From an uncultured Actinomycetes bacterium (GTDB lineage: Bacteria; Actinomycetota; Thermoleophilia; Solirubrobacterales; Solirubrobacteraceae), in NCBI GenBank assembly GCA_937888775.1, contig CALAQT010000034.1:1-64000 (forward strand): a DNA stretch of 64,000 nucleotides. The letters are read 5' to 3'. The position numbers and the translations under genes are program-made. The notes under the pieces were generated by a model. The model was not told the DNA's origin, ran no database searches, and saw nothing but the letters and a program-made list of their open reading frames with translations. How positions within the stretch are numbered: position 1 is the stretch's first letter; every line of letters begins with the position of its first letter. Shown here piece by piece: positions 43,991 through 52,810 of the stretch.

Positions 43991-45262
43991 ATGGCAACAG
44001 CAACAGCAACAGCTGAGCGTCCGCGGGCCAGACGCCGGCCCGCGCGCGTAGAGCCGACGCTCGCGATGAGCGTTCGTCTGCCCGACGGCCGGGAAACAGA
44101 GCGGGAGTATCCGGCGTCGCGGCATCGCGAGATTCACCTCGGTTTTCTGCACCGCGAAAGCCGAGGGTTTGTGGAGCTCGCCGCGGGGCACCGCGACAGC
44201 CGCGGTGAGCTGGCGATCTACACCCGCCGCCACCCCGACCACTTCCTTGCAGGCGGGGCGACGGGCGGCCCGGACTGGCCTGCTCCCCTGACGGCTCTCG
44301 CCGCGCGCCACCACGAGCAGGGGCAGGAGCTGTTCGTCGGTGTCGCGCCGCGCAGCGAGCGGCGCGCCGGCAAGGAGTTCGTGCATTACAGCCGGTGGGC
44401 GTGGGTGGATGTCGATGAGCCCGACCAGGCAGGCCAGGTGCGGCGGCTGCTCGCCGGCAAGCCCGCGCATATCGAGATCGAGTCCGGTGGCTCAGAGGAG
44501 GGGGAGCCAGAGCGCAGGCATCTGTACTGGCTGCTGTCCCGGCCGCTGTACGCCAGGACGATCACCGACCCGGAGGGCCGCGTGATCCGTAACCCCGCGG
44601 AAGTCCGCCAGCCGACCTCAGAGACAGGTCGCACGCGGCTGGTGGGCTACCGCGACCTGGACACCGGGGAGGTCATCACCGACCGTCCGCCGGTGCACTG
44701 GATCGAGCGGACCAACCGCCGGCTGATCCACGCTCTGGGAGTGCTGCACCGTGAAGGCGAGCGGGTTCACCTCGCCGACCGGCAGTGCGCGGAGCGAGCC
44801 CGCGTGCTGCGTCTCGCCGGCTCGATAAACGGCAAGACGGGAAGGTATGCGCGGATCGCGCGCCTTGACCTGTGGCTACCCGCGTACTCCCCGGAGGTGC
44901 TCGTCGGCGATCTGTGCGACCCGCCGAGCGCCCGGCCGGAGCGCCGCAGTGTTCCTCACCGTTTGAAGTACGACGCGTACAAGCTGATCCCGCCGGAGGT
45001 GTACTTCAAGCGGCTCGCCGGGATCGACCTGCCCGCGAGGGGCAACATCAACTGTCCCTCAGCCTCACACGAGGACCTGGTTGCTTCGTGCAGCGTCGGG
45101 CGCTACGGCTGGCGCTGCCATGGCTGCGGCGTGGGCTGGTCGGGAGTGGACCTGACGTCCGCGCTTGAAGGCGGCCCGACCGGCGATGAGCTCGCCGCGT
45201 CCCCCGAGGCGTTCAAGAAAGCCAAGCAGGACTTCCGCCGTGCGATGGGTGAAGTCATCTAG
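43991..45262 (+). CDS. RepB/AEP-type primase-like protein with C-terminal zinc finger
   Basis: From ATG 43991 the product is 423 residues. The centre shows the archaeo-eukaryotic-primase pattern of plasmid RepB primases: SRWAWVDVDEPDQ near 138 (metal-binding D-x-D), HIEIESGGS, then HLYWLLSRPL. The C-terminal 70 residues carry a CHC2-like zinc-finger arrangement (NCPSASHEDLVASCS, then WRCHGCGVGW). Combining both is unusual. It would start lagging-strand or replicative synthesis of the element. Confidence 0.75.
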   Translation: MATATATAERPRARRRPARVEPTLAMSVRLPDGRETEREYPASRHREIHLGFLHRESRGFVELAAGHRDSRGELAIYTRRHPDHFLAGGATGGPDWPAPLTALAARHHEQGQELFVGVAPRSERRAGKEFVHYSRWAWVDVDEPDQAGQVRRLLAGKPAHIEIESGGSEEGEPERRHLYWLLSRPLYARTITDPEGRVIRNPAEVRQPTSETGRTRLVGYRDLDTGEVITDRPPVHWIERTNRRLIHALGVLHREGERVHLADRQCAERARVLRLAGSINGKTGRYARIARLDLWLPAYSPEVLVGDLCDPPSARPERRSVPHRLKYDAYKLIPPEVYFKRLAGIDLPARGNINCPSASHEDLVASCSVGRYGWRCHGCGVGWSGVDLTSALEGGPTGDELAASPEAFKKAKQDFRRAMGEVI

Positions 45263-45432
45263 CCGCCGCCCAGGACCCCCCGGCGCGGCAGGCCCCTCCA
45301 ACCCGGGGGTGCTGAGAGCTCAGCCCCGTTTCACCGAGACCCGCGGCGCCAGGACGGGCATCGCGGCATGTCCGTATCCGCCCGTTCGGGCGGGCGCTCA
45401 CTCACACAACACCAACCGAAAGGCAGAGAACG

Positions 45433-45765
45433 ATGACCAGCAGGAATCACGCAGCCGAGGCCGGCGAGAGCATCCTCGAGGAGGACGAGCAGCTCGGCGG
45501 GGACACCTCTACGGTGCAATACCGGTGCAGCATGCAGGAGCTCGAGGAGGCGGGCTTCCATCGGGGTTTCTCGATCCGTCACATCGATGAGATGCCCGAA
45601 CACGAGTCGGAGTTCATTCCCGGGCCCGCCGGCCAGCTGAGCGGGATAGGAGACTGCCTCGCGGCGCTCTACCGGGTTCCACCCAAGGCGCTGCTGGAGC
45701 TGGTCGAGATGTTCGACCTCGACTGGGGCAGCGCCCCGTATGACCCGTATACGCCATTGCCGTGA
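45433..45765 (+). CDS. Small acidic hypothetical protein
   Basis: The 110-residue acidic protein follows CGAAAGGCAG. It is helical in the middle (SMQELEEAGFHRGFSIRHID; LAALYRVPPKALLELVEMF). No family is recognised. Antirestriction or DNA-mimic proteins share such acidity, but there is no motif. Confidence 0.6.
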   Translation: MTSRNHAAEAGESILEEDEQLGGDTSTVQYRCSMQELEEAGFHRGFSIRHIDEMPEHESEFIPGPAGQLSGIGDCLAALYRVPPKALLELVEMFDLDWGSAPYDPYTPLP

Positions 45766-45981
45766 CGCTCTCTCGGCACGAGCTCCGAGCCTCAACCTCT
45801 CACGAGCGATTGATGTCCCGGTGGCCCTGCTGGGGCCGCCGTGCGAGCGCAGAATGATCGCAGGCGCACTCTCGCCCGCCAGCTGCTGAGCCCCGGCAGC
45901 AGGCACACAGCCGGGCGTCCCTCCGGGGTCGCCCCCCAAAGAGACCATCGAGCCCGCAGAACGCGGGAGCGATCCAATGAT

Positions 45982-46008
45982 GCCGCGCGGCCCCTTGTGC
46001 CGCGCGGC
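45982..46008 (+). terminator. Hairpin before the 46033 gene
   Basis: GCCGCGCGG, nine-base loop, CCGCGCGGC: a perfect nine-pair stem 12 bases before the GCAGGAGG ribosome site. It is one of several hairpins placed just ahead of small genes in this module. Confidence 0.5.
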
Positions 46009-46032
46009 GCGAGCAGGAGGTAGACGACAGCA

Positions 46033-46443
46033 ATGACCACAGCACCAAACACTCAAGGCCCCCGCCCGCAGAGCACCGCAAACGAGCGGCTCCGGGACCC
46101 CGACCAGGTGAAGCGAGACGCGCGTGCAGTCAGCTACGAGTGGGAGCTCGGCAAGGACGAGGACGGCGGCACGCGGCTGGTGGTGCTCAGCGTCAGCCAC
46201 CACAAGCGCTCGCGCGGCGGCGCCTTCGTCTCCTCGCTTTGCAACATGACGGTGAAGGAGATGGGCTTCATGACCGAGCGCAGCTTCTCGCCACTGTCAG
46301 CAACACGCATCAGCGTCGAGGCCGTGGCACGCTTCTCATCCAAGCGGCTCGACGAGTTCGCCGCCAGCGCGCTGCAGCGGGTTCGCGACCTGTACGAGCA
46401 GGGAGACCCCCAGGTCCACGGCTACTTCCAGGAGCAGGCGTGA
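46033..46443 (+). CDS. Hypothetical protein
   Basis: ATG 46033 follows AGGAGGTAG. The 136-residue protein is alpha/beta, with LVVLSVSHHKRSRGGAFVSS and a C-terminal helix RLDEFAASALQRVRDLYEQ. Its stop overlaps the next GTG (GTGA at 46440). No family is recognised. Confidence 0.6.
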   Translation: MTTAPNTQGPRPQSTANERLRDPDQVKRDARAVSYEWELGKDEDGGTRLVVLSVSHHKRSRGGAFVSSLCNMTVKEMGFMTERSFSPLSATRISVEAVARFSSKRLDEFAASALQRVRDLYEQGDPQVHGYFQEQA

Positions 46444-46865
46444 GCGGCCCGGCGGACGTCGTGGCTGCGCTCGCCGGGCTCGGCGGGCAGCCGGCCGCGG
46501 ACGGCGCGCCCGTGACTCCGCGCGCGCTGATCGACCTGTACTGCCAGCCCGGGATGCAAAGCGGCTGGCGTAGCGAGCGTCGCGAGAGCTCGATGTTCAA
46601 CGCCGGGTTCTGCGGCTTTGACGGGCGCCACGGCTACGACGACGGACACGGCCTGATCGAGAACTTGGCCGCGGGCGGCTGGCGTCCGTTGCCCGAACTC
46701 GGCGACTGGCCGCTGATGGTGTTCCTGCTCTGGCCAGCGCGGTCCTCTGACGCGCGGTTCGCGATCGCTCACTACTGCGAAGGCGACCTGGCGATCGAGG
46801 TTTTCGACGGCAAGCCCGCGGCCACGGTCGCGCTGGGTGAGCTCCGCGGGCAGTACCCCGCCTGA
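46440..46865 (+). CDS. Hypothetical protein
   Basis: The 141-residue protein is coupled to the 46033 gene. It contains aromatic, strand-like segments (MFNAGFCGFDGRHGYDDGHG; WPLMVFLLWPARSSDARFAI). No family is recognised. Confidence 0.55.
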   Translation: MSGPADVVAALAGLGGQPAADGAPVTPRALIDLYCQPGMQSGWRSERRESSMFNAGFCGFDGRHGYDDGHGLIENLAAGGWRPLPELGDWPLMVFLLWPARSSDARFAIAHYCEGDLAIEVFDGKPAATVALGELRGQYPA

Positions 46866-47196
46866 TCCCCGCCCACCCGGCGCTGACAAACCATCCCGGG
46901 GCCCCGACCCAAGCCAGTGGGCTGCTGGGCGCGGCGCTAGCCCAAGCCGCCTTCGATGGGCCGGCGGGTCAGACCGTCGTCCCGTCTTGCAGCACCCGAG
47001 ACCGTCCGCATCCACGCGCCCCTCTGAAAGGAGCCCGGGAACGCCGCGCGGTTTCACCACGAACTCGCAGCGCCCACATCCGGGCGTGGCGAGCAGGCCC
47101 GTGTCCCCCTCGCCCCGGGGGGCACGGGCCTTCCGTCGTTCACGGGCGCGAACCGCACAAACACAGGCCCACAGGGGCCCACACGAAAGGACCGAC
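46866..47196. other. Intergenic region with a strong hairpin
   Basis: The hairpin at 47096-47130 is listed separately. Apart from it and the ribosome site CGAAAGGACC of the next gene, nothing is seen. Confidence 0.4.
47096..47130 (+). terminator. 14-bp hairpin, likely terminator
   Basis: GGCCCGTGTCCCCC pairs with GGGGGGCACGGGCC (one G-T pair) around a short loop and is followed by TTCCGTCGTT. It separates the 46440 gene from the next small gene. Confidence 0.6.
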
Positions 47197-47394
47197 ATGA
47201 CACACACCACAGAGAACGCCAACCACATCGCCTCCTCTACGAGCGCGCGTGACACCGAGCCCCGCTCGGTCTCGGACGGCTGGCAGCTCAAGGACGTCGT
47301 CCGCACCGTCCCGGCGCGTGTCGGCGTCTCCCCCCACGCAACGGACACGTGCTCGCGGCTGCTGCGACGCCGCGTCTTTCTGCCCGGCGTATAG
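47197..47394 (+). CDS. Small hypothetical protein
   Basis: ATG 47197 is preceded by GAAAGGACC. The 65 residues are polar with a basic C-terminus (CSRLLRRRVFLPGV). No family is recognised; the ribosome site is the main support. Confidence 0.45.
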   Translation: MTHTTENANHIASSTSARDTEPRSVSDGWQLKDVVRTVPARVGVSPHATDTCSRLLRRRVFLPGV

Positions 47395-47510
47395 GCACGC
47401 CGCGCAGCGGCACCTCAGACGGGCCCGTCATGGGTCACCGCCAGCAAGCGCGCCCCGCCTTGGCAGCACCCGAAAAGCACATCCACAAAACGAGAAGGAG
47501 CAACACGACC

Positions 47511-47774
47511 ATGCAAAACGTAAACCACCACCAGCCCGTCACGAGCACCGCAGCGACCGTCCCCACGACTGTGGTGGATCCGCACGCGCCGGCGAGCCGC
47601 CGCGACGCACTTTGCGCGCAGCTTCATGTGCACCGTCTGGAGATCGCGCGGATCGCGGCCGAGTACCACGAGCGCGACGTCCCGCCGAGCGAGATCCCCG
47701 GCCTGCGGCGGATGCTCGCCGCCGCGCGGCGTGCCCGCGACCTCAGCTGGGCCTGCGAGTTCGAGCTCGCCTGA
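47511..47774 (+). CDS. Small helical protein
   Basis: ATG 47511 follows GAAGGAGCAAC. The 87 residues end in a helical part (LHVHRLEIARIAAEYHERDV; RRMLAAARRARDLSWAC). No family is recognised. Confidence 0.55.
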   Translation: MQNVNHHQPVTSTAATVPTTVVDPHAPASRRDALCAQLHVHRLEIARIAAEYHERDVPPSEIPGLRRMLAAARRARDLSWACEFELA

Positions 47775-47859
47775 GGGCCCGTAGGCCTGATCCCGTATCA
47801 AACCCACATCGATGAGAACACCGCCGAGGTCTTGAGGATCTCGGCGGGAAAGGAGCGCA

Positions 47860-48264
47860 ATGACTCCCGCTCACTCAGCGCCCACTGTCGTCCTCGGCGC
47901 GCTTGTCCAGATCGACGGAGCGTGGCGGCAGAACCCGGCGCAACGGGCGTTCGCCGGCGACGCCTACATCTACGTCCGCGCCGGCGAGCTGCCGGCGATC
48001 GATGACGCCGTCGCGGACCCCTTGTGCAAGGTGAAGCTGTTCCACCCCTTCACGCGCTTTACCTATTATGCCTACGCGCTAACCGAATACCCCGGGGCCG
48101 GACCGGTGCTCACCGGGCTTGTCACCGGTCTCGGTGAGGACGAAGTCGGTGACACCGCGCTGCGCGACATCGCAGAGCTGCGGGTCGCCCACCTCCCGCC
48201 GGAGCGTGACCTGCACTGGCACCCCGCACCCCTCAGCCAGGTGTCCGCAACCGCACGTACCTGA
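47860..48264 (+). CDS. DUF2958-like protein
   Basis: The 134-residue protein contains CKVKLFHPFTRFTYYAYALT, then VLTGLVTGLGEDEVGDTALR and a DIAELR ending. This matches the strand pattern and closing GxExGxxSLxEL-like motif of DUF2958, small proteins common on plasmids and ICEs. A CCGCCGAG...CTCGGCGG hairpin and AAAGGAGC lie before the ATG. Function of the family is unknown. Confidence 0.65.
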   Translation: MTPAHSAPTVVLGALVQIDGAWRQNPAQRAFAGDAYIYVRAGELPAIDDAVADPLCKVKLFHPFTRFTYYAYALTEYPGAGPVLTGLVTGLGEDEVGDTALRDIAELRVAHLPPERDLHWHPAPLSQVSATART

Positions 48265-48352
48265 CAGCTCGAGTGAATCCCGGGCCGCGGCGCCGCGCCT
48301 CGAGGGCGCCTGACCGGTCGCGCCCATCCACCCCGAAAACGAAAGGCTCCTC

Positions 48353-48763
48353 ATGGATCCGATAGCCAACCTGGCCTCCCAACGCGCGTGCGTCGCCGAG
48401 ATCAACGAGATCAACGCGCGCTGGTCCGCAGCCGGCGCGCCGACCGCCGCCGACCTCGAGCGGCTCGCGGACCTCGCCGAGCAGCTCGCCGAGCTCGTCG
48501 AAGCACTCGACGCGTGGCGCGTGAACGGGGGCTTTGACCCGTATACAACCACCTGCGTCGCGAGCCTTGTCCGATCGTGCGCCGAGGGGATGCCCGCGCA
48601 TCTGATGCGCCAACTGCTGGACTCGGTGATGCACTACATCGGCCAGGACGTGCGAGTCAAAGTCATGCACGAGGTGCCCGCGGCCTACAACGCATTCCAC
48701 GGGCGCGAGATCGTCGCGACCCACGTAGCCTCGCCACCGCCGCGTCCCAGCACCACGAACTAA
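48353..48763 (+). CDS. Helical hypothetical protein
   Basis: ATG 48353 follows GAAAGGCTCC. The 136 residues are nearly all helical (AEINEINARWSAAGA; LERLADLAEQLAELVEALDA). No family is recognised. Confidence 0.55.
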   Translation: MDPIANLASQRACVAEINEINARWSAAGAPTAADLERLADLAEQLAELVEALDAWRVNGGFDPYTTTCVASLVRSCAEGMPAHLMRQLLDSVMHYIGQDVRVKVMHEVPAAYNAFHGREIVATHVASPPPRPSTTN

Positions 48764-48816
48764 CGCACTGTGCATGGAGTGCGAGCGCGACCGCTACGCC
48801 GTCGAGGAGGCGTGAG

Positions 48817-49131
48817 ATGACCGACACCCGATCCGAAGAGCCAGTCGAGCACGCTGGCAGCCTCAAGGACACGATCGACGCGGCCGCCGCCGTATTCGCC
48901 GCTGCGAGAAGCGATGCGAAGCCGTATGTCGCGGTCGCCGTGAGCGACACCGACGAGGCGTCGCTGATCGGCGCCTACGCGGTGCGCTCGGTCGCGCAGG
49001 CACAGGCCTCGCGGGCGTCGGGTGACCGCTCAGGCGCATGGATACGCGCCTACGTCGTCGCGCCCGCGACAGACGGCGGGTGCGTCGTGCTCAGCGGCGA
49101 CGTCGTGATCGGCCAGCCAGCCAGCAGCTGA
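48817..49131 (+). CDS. Hypothetical protein
   Basis: ATG 48817 follows GAGGAGGCG. The 104-residue protein alternates helices and strands (DAAAAVFAAARSDAKPYVAV; WIRAYVVAPATDGGCVVLSG). No family is recognised. Confidence 0.55.
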   Translation: MTDTRSEEPVEHAGSLKDTIDAAAAVFAAARSDAKPYVAVAVSDTDEASLIGAYAVRSVAQAQASRASGDRSGAWIRAYVVAPATDGGCVVLSGDVVIGQPASS

Positions 49132-49181
49132 CCCGGTGCATCACCCGGCTCGCCAACAACCACACCTGAAAGGACGAACTG

Positions 49182-49820
49182 ATGTCCCACCATCCCCCTA
49201 CCGGCGCCGCGCCGGTGACCCAGAACGAGCGTCGCGCCGACCGCGCGATGCACGCGATCGAAGCCGGCAGCGACTGCGAGTTCCGCGACGGCGCGGTCGC
49301 TGGCCTGGAGCGTGACGTCAGGGATCTCCTGGCCAACCTGCGACACCTGTGCGACCGCTGGCGCCTTGACCACGGCGCGGTCGACGCCCGCGCGCAAACC
49401 ACCTATCTCGGCGACCACACGGAGGCGCCGCTTGTCGCTGTCGGAGCGCCCGGCGCACTCGACCGGGAAGCCGAGCCGGTCCGGGTCGTGATCGTCGACC
49501 ACGACGCGCGAGTCAGCTCCTTCGCGGCCAGCGCGCCAGAGCTGTTCCCCGAAGTGTGCGACCCGCTGGAGATGGCCGAGGAAGCGTGGGTGCTGCTGGT
49601 AGGCGCGCTCGTGCACGGCCGGGCAGCGGAGGACTCTGGCTCCTCGCCCCGGCGGACGCTGTTCGTCGACGAGCGCGAGAAACCGGTCCTCGCCAAACAG
49701 CTCAGCGACCTGCGCTGTGAGCTGCTCGAGGACCCCGGACTCGCCGGGATGGACCTCGCCGAGCCCGACCCGCCGCTCGCCAGCTACCTGATGGGGACGC
49801 CGACGCACCGCAGCAAGTGA
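49182..49820 (+). CDS. Hypothetical protein
   Basis: ATG 49182 follows GAAAGGACG. The 212-residue acidic protein has a helical N-terminus (RADRAMHAIEAGSDCEFRDG; RDLLANLRHLCDRWRL) and alpha/beta remainder. No family is recognised. Confidence 0.6.
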   Translation: MSHHPPTGAAPVTQNERRADRAMHAIEAGSDCEFRDGAVAGLERDVRDLLANLRHLCDRWRLDHGAVDARAQTTYLGDHTEAPLVAVGAPGALDREAEPVRVVIVDHDARVSSFAASAPELFPEVCDPLEMAEEAWVLLVGALVHGRAAEDSGSSPRRTLFVDEREKPVLAKQLSDLRCELLEDPGLAGMDLAEPDPPLASYLMGTPTHRSK

Positions 49821-50049
49821 GGTAGAGCGCGGGCAGGCAGTCAAGCGGGTGATCCGCGCTAGCCAACCGCGCGCGAATCGCCTGTCGGGAGGTGTGACTC
49901 GCTGACGCCTGCCCGCCGCGCGAACGGTAGCCGCCGGCGTCCCCGCACCGCTTGTCAACAGCGATCACGTCCCTCCCGACCTCACCCGAGGCGCACGCTG
50001 ATGCCAGCGGGCGCCATCACCACTGATCCGACTCGGAAGGAACCCCCGA

Positions 50050-50592
50050 ATGGCACATGCCGAACACGAGGCGCGCCTGCAACGGTTGCGCGCCCTCGCC
50101 ACCACGACAACGACCAGCGAATGGGGACGCGAACGCGTCCGGGGGCTCCTTGATCAGGAGCCCGACGCTCCTGGCGCTCAATGCCCGCGTTTCGCCGTGC
50201 TCGCCGAGCACGCCGGTGAGCGAATGCTGTTCTGCAGCGATGACCCTGCCGCCATCGCCGCCGAGCTTGCGGAGCTGGCGGTCGGTGAGCTCCCCCTCAG
50301 CGCCGAGGCGGTCATCGACCTCGACACCGGCGCACGACACGCCGCGTCCACGCGAGCGAGCGTCACGTTCACACCACCACTCCCCGGCAGCGCGCCGCGG
50401 TCGGCGGGAGAGCCGCGCCAGGCGACGCTGACCTACGGGCACCGTGGCGCACTGAAACTCGCGGCGGACATCATCGCCGAGCACGCCCGCGAAGCCGGCG
50501 AGCACGAGGAGCTCACCGACACGGTGCGATGGCTCGAGGACCTCCTGGCGCAATGGGAGACCACGCCACCAGCTGCCTCGCCGCCGGCGTGA
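50050..50592 (+). CDS. Hypothetical protein
   Basis: ATG 50050 follows GGAAGGAACC. The 180-residue protein is acidic with FAVLAEHAGERMLFCSDDPA and a long C-terminal helix (KLAADIIAEHAREAGEHEEL). No family is recognised. Confidence 0.6.
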   Translation: MAHAEHEARLQRLRALATTTTTSEWGRERVRGLLDQEPDAPGAQCPRFAVLAEHAGERMLFCSDDPAAIAAELAELAVGELPLSAEAVIDLDTGARHAASTRASVTFTPPLPGSAPRSAGEPRQATLTYGHRGALKLAADIIAEHAREAGEHEELTDTVRWLEDLLAQWETTPPAASPPA

Positions 50593-50739
50593 AAGCGATT
50601 GCGCCAGCGCCGCCCCGAACGCACCCCAGCCCAGACAGACCCGCCGCGAACGAGACACCCCGCTGAACACGGACCCCCTTCACCGGGGGCCGCGCAGCTC
50701 ACCCCTGATCCGAAACGCAAACGAGAAGGAGAAACCAGC

Positions 50740-51255
50740 ATGAACACCCCCACAACGACACTCCCCGTCCGCCCCGTCCGCGAGGAGTCCGCGTCGCGCT
50801 GCGTCGCGCTGCGGGCCGTCGTCACCCACGATCGGCTCGATGGCGACGTCGCGATCCTCAACGACACGCAGACGGTCGCGATCACCGATGACCCGCAGGG
50901 CATCAGTGACCTGTTCGACGCCGCGCTCGCCGAGAGAGCCGAGCGAGGCGTCGTGCTCAGCGAGCTCGCCACCGTCACATCGGCCGCGACGGCGGGCCCT
51001 GTGATCTTCGAGCGGCTGCTCGTCGCCGCCGACGGGCGCGCCGTTCACGTCGAAGCGAGCGTGCTGCCGCTCACAGACCACGAGCGCCAAGACCTCCAGG
51101 AACTGCTCAGCGACACCTCCGAGCCCGACTTGGCGCGCGAACTGGCCGCGATCTACGCCGCGGACATCGAGCAGGAGCAGCGCGCCGCAGCCGGGGGAAT
51201 GCCCGTGTGCTTTCTCGACCAGGCCAGCGCCACCACCGGCGCGCAGCGTCCCTAA
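50740..51255 (+). CDS. Hypothetical protein
   Basis: ATG 50740 follows GAGAAGGAGAAAC. The 171-residue acidic protein mixes strands (VAILNDTQTVAITDDPQG) and helices (LFDAALAERAERGVVLSELA; HERQDLQELLSD). No family is recognised. A GGACCCCCTTCACCGGGGGC hairpin lies upstream. Confidence 0.6.
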   Translation: MNTPTTTLPVRPVREESASRCVALRAVVTHDRLDGDVAILNDTQTVAITDDPQGISDLFDAALAERAERGVVLSELATVTSAATAGPVIFERLLVAADGRAVHVEASVLPLTDHERQDLQELLSDTSEPDLARELAAIYAADIEQEQRAAAGGMPVCFLDQASATTGAQRP

Positions 51256-51374
51256 AGCCCCGGCCAGCCGCGCGCGGCTGGCGGCGGGTGTCCCACCAGC
51301 CCATCGCCGGCCGCGGCCCAGCGGCTTCCCAGACATTCCCGCCCCGCGCGGGCGGAACGAGAGGAGAAGAAAAC

Positions 51375-51878
51375 ATGCTTGTACTGACCCGTAGGGCCAA
51401 TGAGTCGATCCAGATCGGCCCGAACATCGAAGTGAGCGTCGTGGCTATTCGGCGCAGCAAGGTGCGCCTGCTCGTCAGTGTCACCGCCGGCGTTGCAATC
51501 AGCCGCGCCGAGCAGCCCGGAGGCTACATCCGGACACGGGTGATCCTCAACCGCAAAACGGGCGAGTCGATCCGGATACCGCGCGAGCCCTGGAGGGATC
51601 TGCCGTGCAACGCGCCGGCCGCGGAGAACGCCGGTTGCGATCGGTGCGGCAGCTATGACCGGGCGCCGCGCAGCCGCTACTGCACGCACTGTCTCGCCGA
51701 GGGCTACGTCGTCTACGTCGATGGCGTGATCGAGACCGGCTATCTGCACGACACCCCCGACGACGCGCGCGATGAGGCGCAGCTGGTCAGCGAGTCCGCT
51801 CCCGGTGAGACGGTCGAGACCCGCGGCCCCAACGGGTTCCGCGAGATCTTCCCGCCGCACGAGCCGCGCAGCCAGTGA
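51375..51878 (+). CDS. CsrA-like RNA-binding domain fused to a zinc ribbon
   Basis: From ATG 51375 (ribosome site GAGGAGAAG) the product has 167 residues. Residues 1-47 follow CsrA closely: MLVLTRRANESIQIGPNIEV opens like MLILTRR-x-GE-x-IxIG, and VAISRAE ends like VxVxRxE, with the RNA-contact Leu4, Thr5, Arg6 and Arg44 in place. The rest carries a zinc-ribbon pattern (C88-x2-C91, C103-x2-C106) absent from classical CsrA (about 60 residues). CsrA blocks or stabilises mRNAs by binding GGA motifs near ribosome sites. The gene is coupled to the HNH gene that follows. Confidence 0.85.
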   Translation: MLVLTRRANESIQIGPNIEVSVVAIRRSKVRLLVSVTAGVAISRAEQPGGYIRTRVILNRKTGESIRIPREPWRDLPCNAPAAENAGCDRCGSYDRAPRSRYCTHCLAEGYVVYVDGVIETGYLHDTPDDARDEAQLVSESAPGETVETRGPNGFREIFPPHEPRSQ

Positions 51879-52345
51879 TGCGCAACTCACCACCAGCGCG
51901 TAAGACGCCGCTGAAGCGCACCACAGCGATCGCGCCGCGCGAGCAGCCCCTCGCCCGGCGCACCGCACGAAAGCGGCGGCCAATCAGCCCCGCCAGCCCC
52001 GCCCAGAAAGCCAAGATCGCGGGCGCGCGTTGCGTGCACTGCGGCGCCCCGGCCACCGACCCGATGCACCTGTGGCCCCGCGATCTCGGCGGCTGCGACG
52101 ACCCGTCATGCGTTCTCCCCGGCTGCCGGACGTGTCATCGCGCGTTCGATGAAGGAGCGCTCGACTTGCTCGCGGATCTCGTTCGCCACCACAAGGCGGA
52201 GATCGCGCACGCGCAGCTGCACACGGACCTGATCTCGCTGCTGGAGCGCCTCACCGGCTGCGAAGTCCTCCTCCGCGCCCGCCACACACACCAACGCTAC
52301 CCGGGACCCCCTACAGGCACCCCGGTCGCCCACCCAACACCGTGA
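51875..52345 (+). CDS. HNH-type zinc-binding endonuclease-like protein
   Basis: GTG 51875 (GTGA overlap) or ATG 51878 starts a 156-residue protein. A basic N-terminal arm leads to CVHCGAPATDPMHLWPRD and CVLPGCRTCHRAFDEG, with zinc-binding Cys pairs and the His residues of an HNH (DUF968/NinB-like) fold. Such proteins nick or resolve DNA in phages and elements. The canonical central Asn/His is not certain. Confidence 0.65.
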   Translation: MMRNSPPARKTPLKRTTAIAPREQPLARRTARKRRPISPASPAQKAKIAGARCVHCGAPATDPMHLWPRDLGGCDDPSCVLPGCRTCHRAFDEGALDLLADLVRHHKAEIAHAQLHTDLISLLERLTGCEVLLRARHTHQRYPGPPTGTPVAHPTP

Positions 52346-52710
52346 AGGGAGAAGACCCATGCCAACCATCTACCCGCCGCGCACGAGCACGGCGCGCCGC
52401 CGAACGAGAACGGGCCGCCCGTGAGCGGCGCACCCGAGCACGTGACGCACTCCTGATCCGCGACGGGCTCCTCGCCGCCCAGCCCGTCGCGGAGCTCCAC
52501 CATCAGCTCACCCGGCCCGTGATCGACCTCGCCACAGCCCGCCAGAAGGCCCGTGAGATCGAGAGGCCCCTCACGCTGCTGGTCGCGGCAGCCATGTTGA
52601 GCGAGGCGACCGCCGCGCGCTACCACGCCGAACTCGCCGAACTCGCCGAACTCGCCGAACTGAACACAGCCATCAACGCGCACGCCTCGACGGGGCGCCA
52701 CGCGACCTGA
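52342..52710 (+). CDS. Charged helical protein with AEL repeats
   Basis: The 122-residue frame from GTG 52342 overlaps the HNH gene stop. A better-placed ATG at 52359 (after AAGGGAGAAGA) opens another frame that stops after 21 codons, so the true start or a small frameshift near 52420 is open. The body is Arg/Glu-rich helix; a nine-base unit GCCGAACTC repeated about four times (from 52627) encodes AELAELAELAEL. Confidence 0.45.
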   Translation: MKGEDPCQPSTRRARARRAAERERAARERRTRARDALLIRDGLLAAQPVAELHHQLTRPVIDLATARQKAREIERPLTLLVAAAMLSEATAARYHAELAELAELAELNTAINAHASTGRHAT

Positions 52711-52810
52711 CCGCGCCCCGCCGTCTGCCGCTCGTCCAGGCAGCGAGCCGCATTCCTGTACTTCCGCTGCCCATCGCGGGCCGCGCGACTGCTCCTGAAA
52801 GGAGCCTCTC

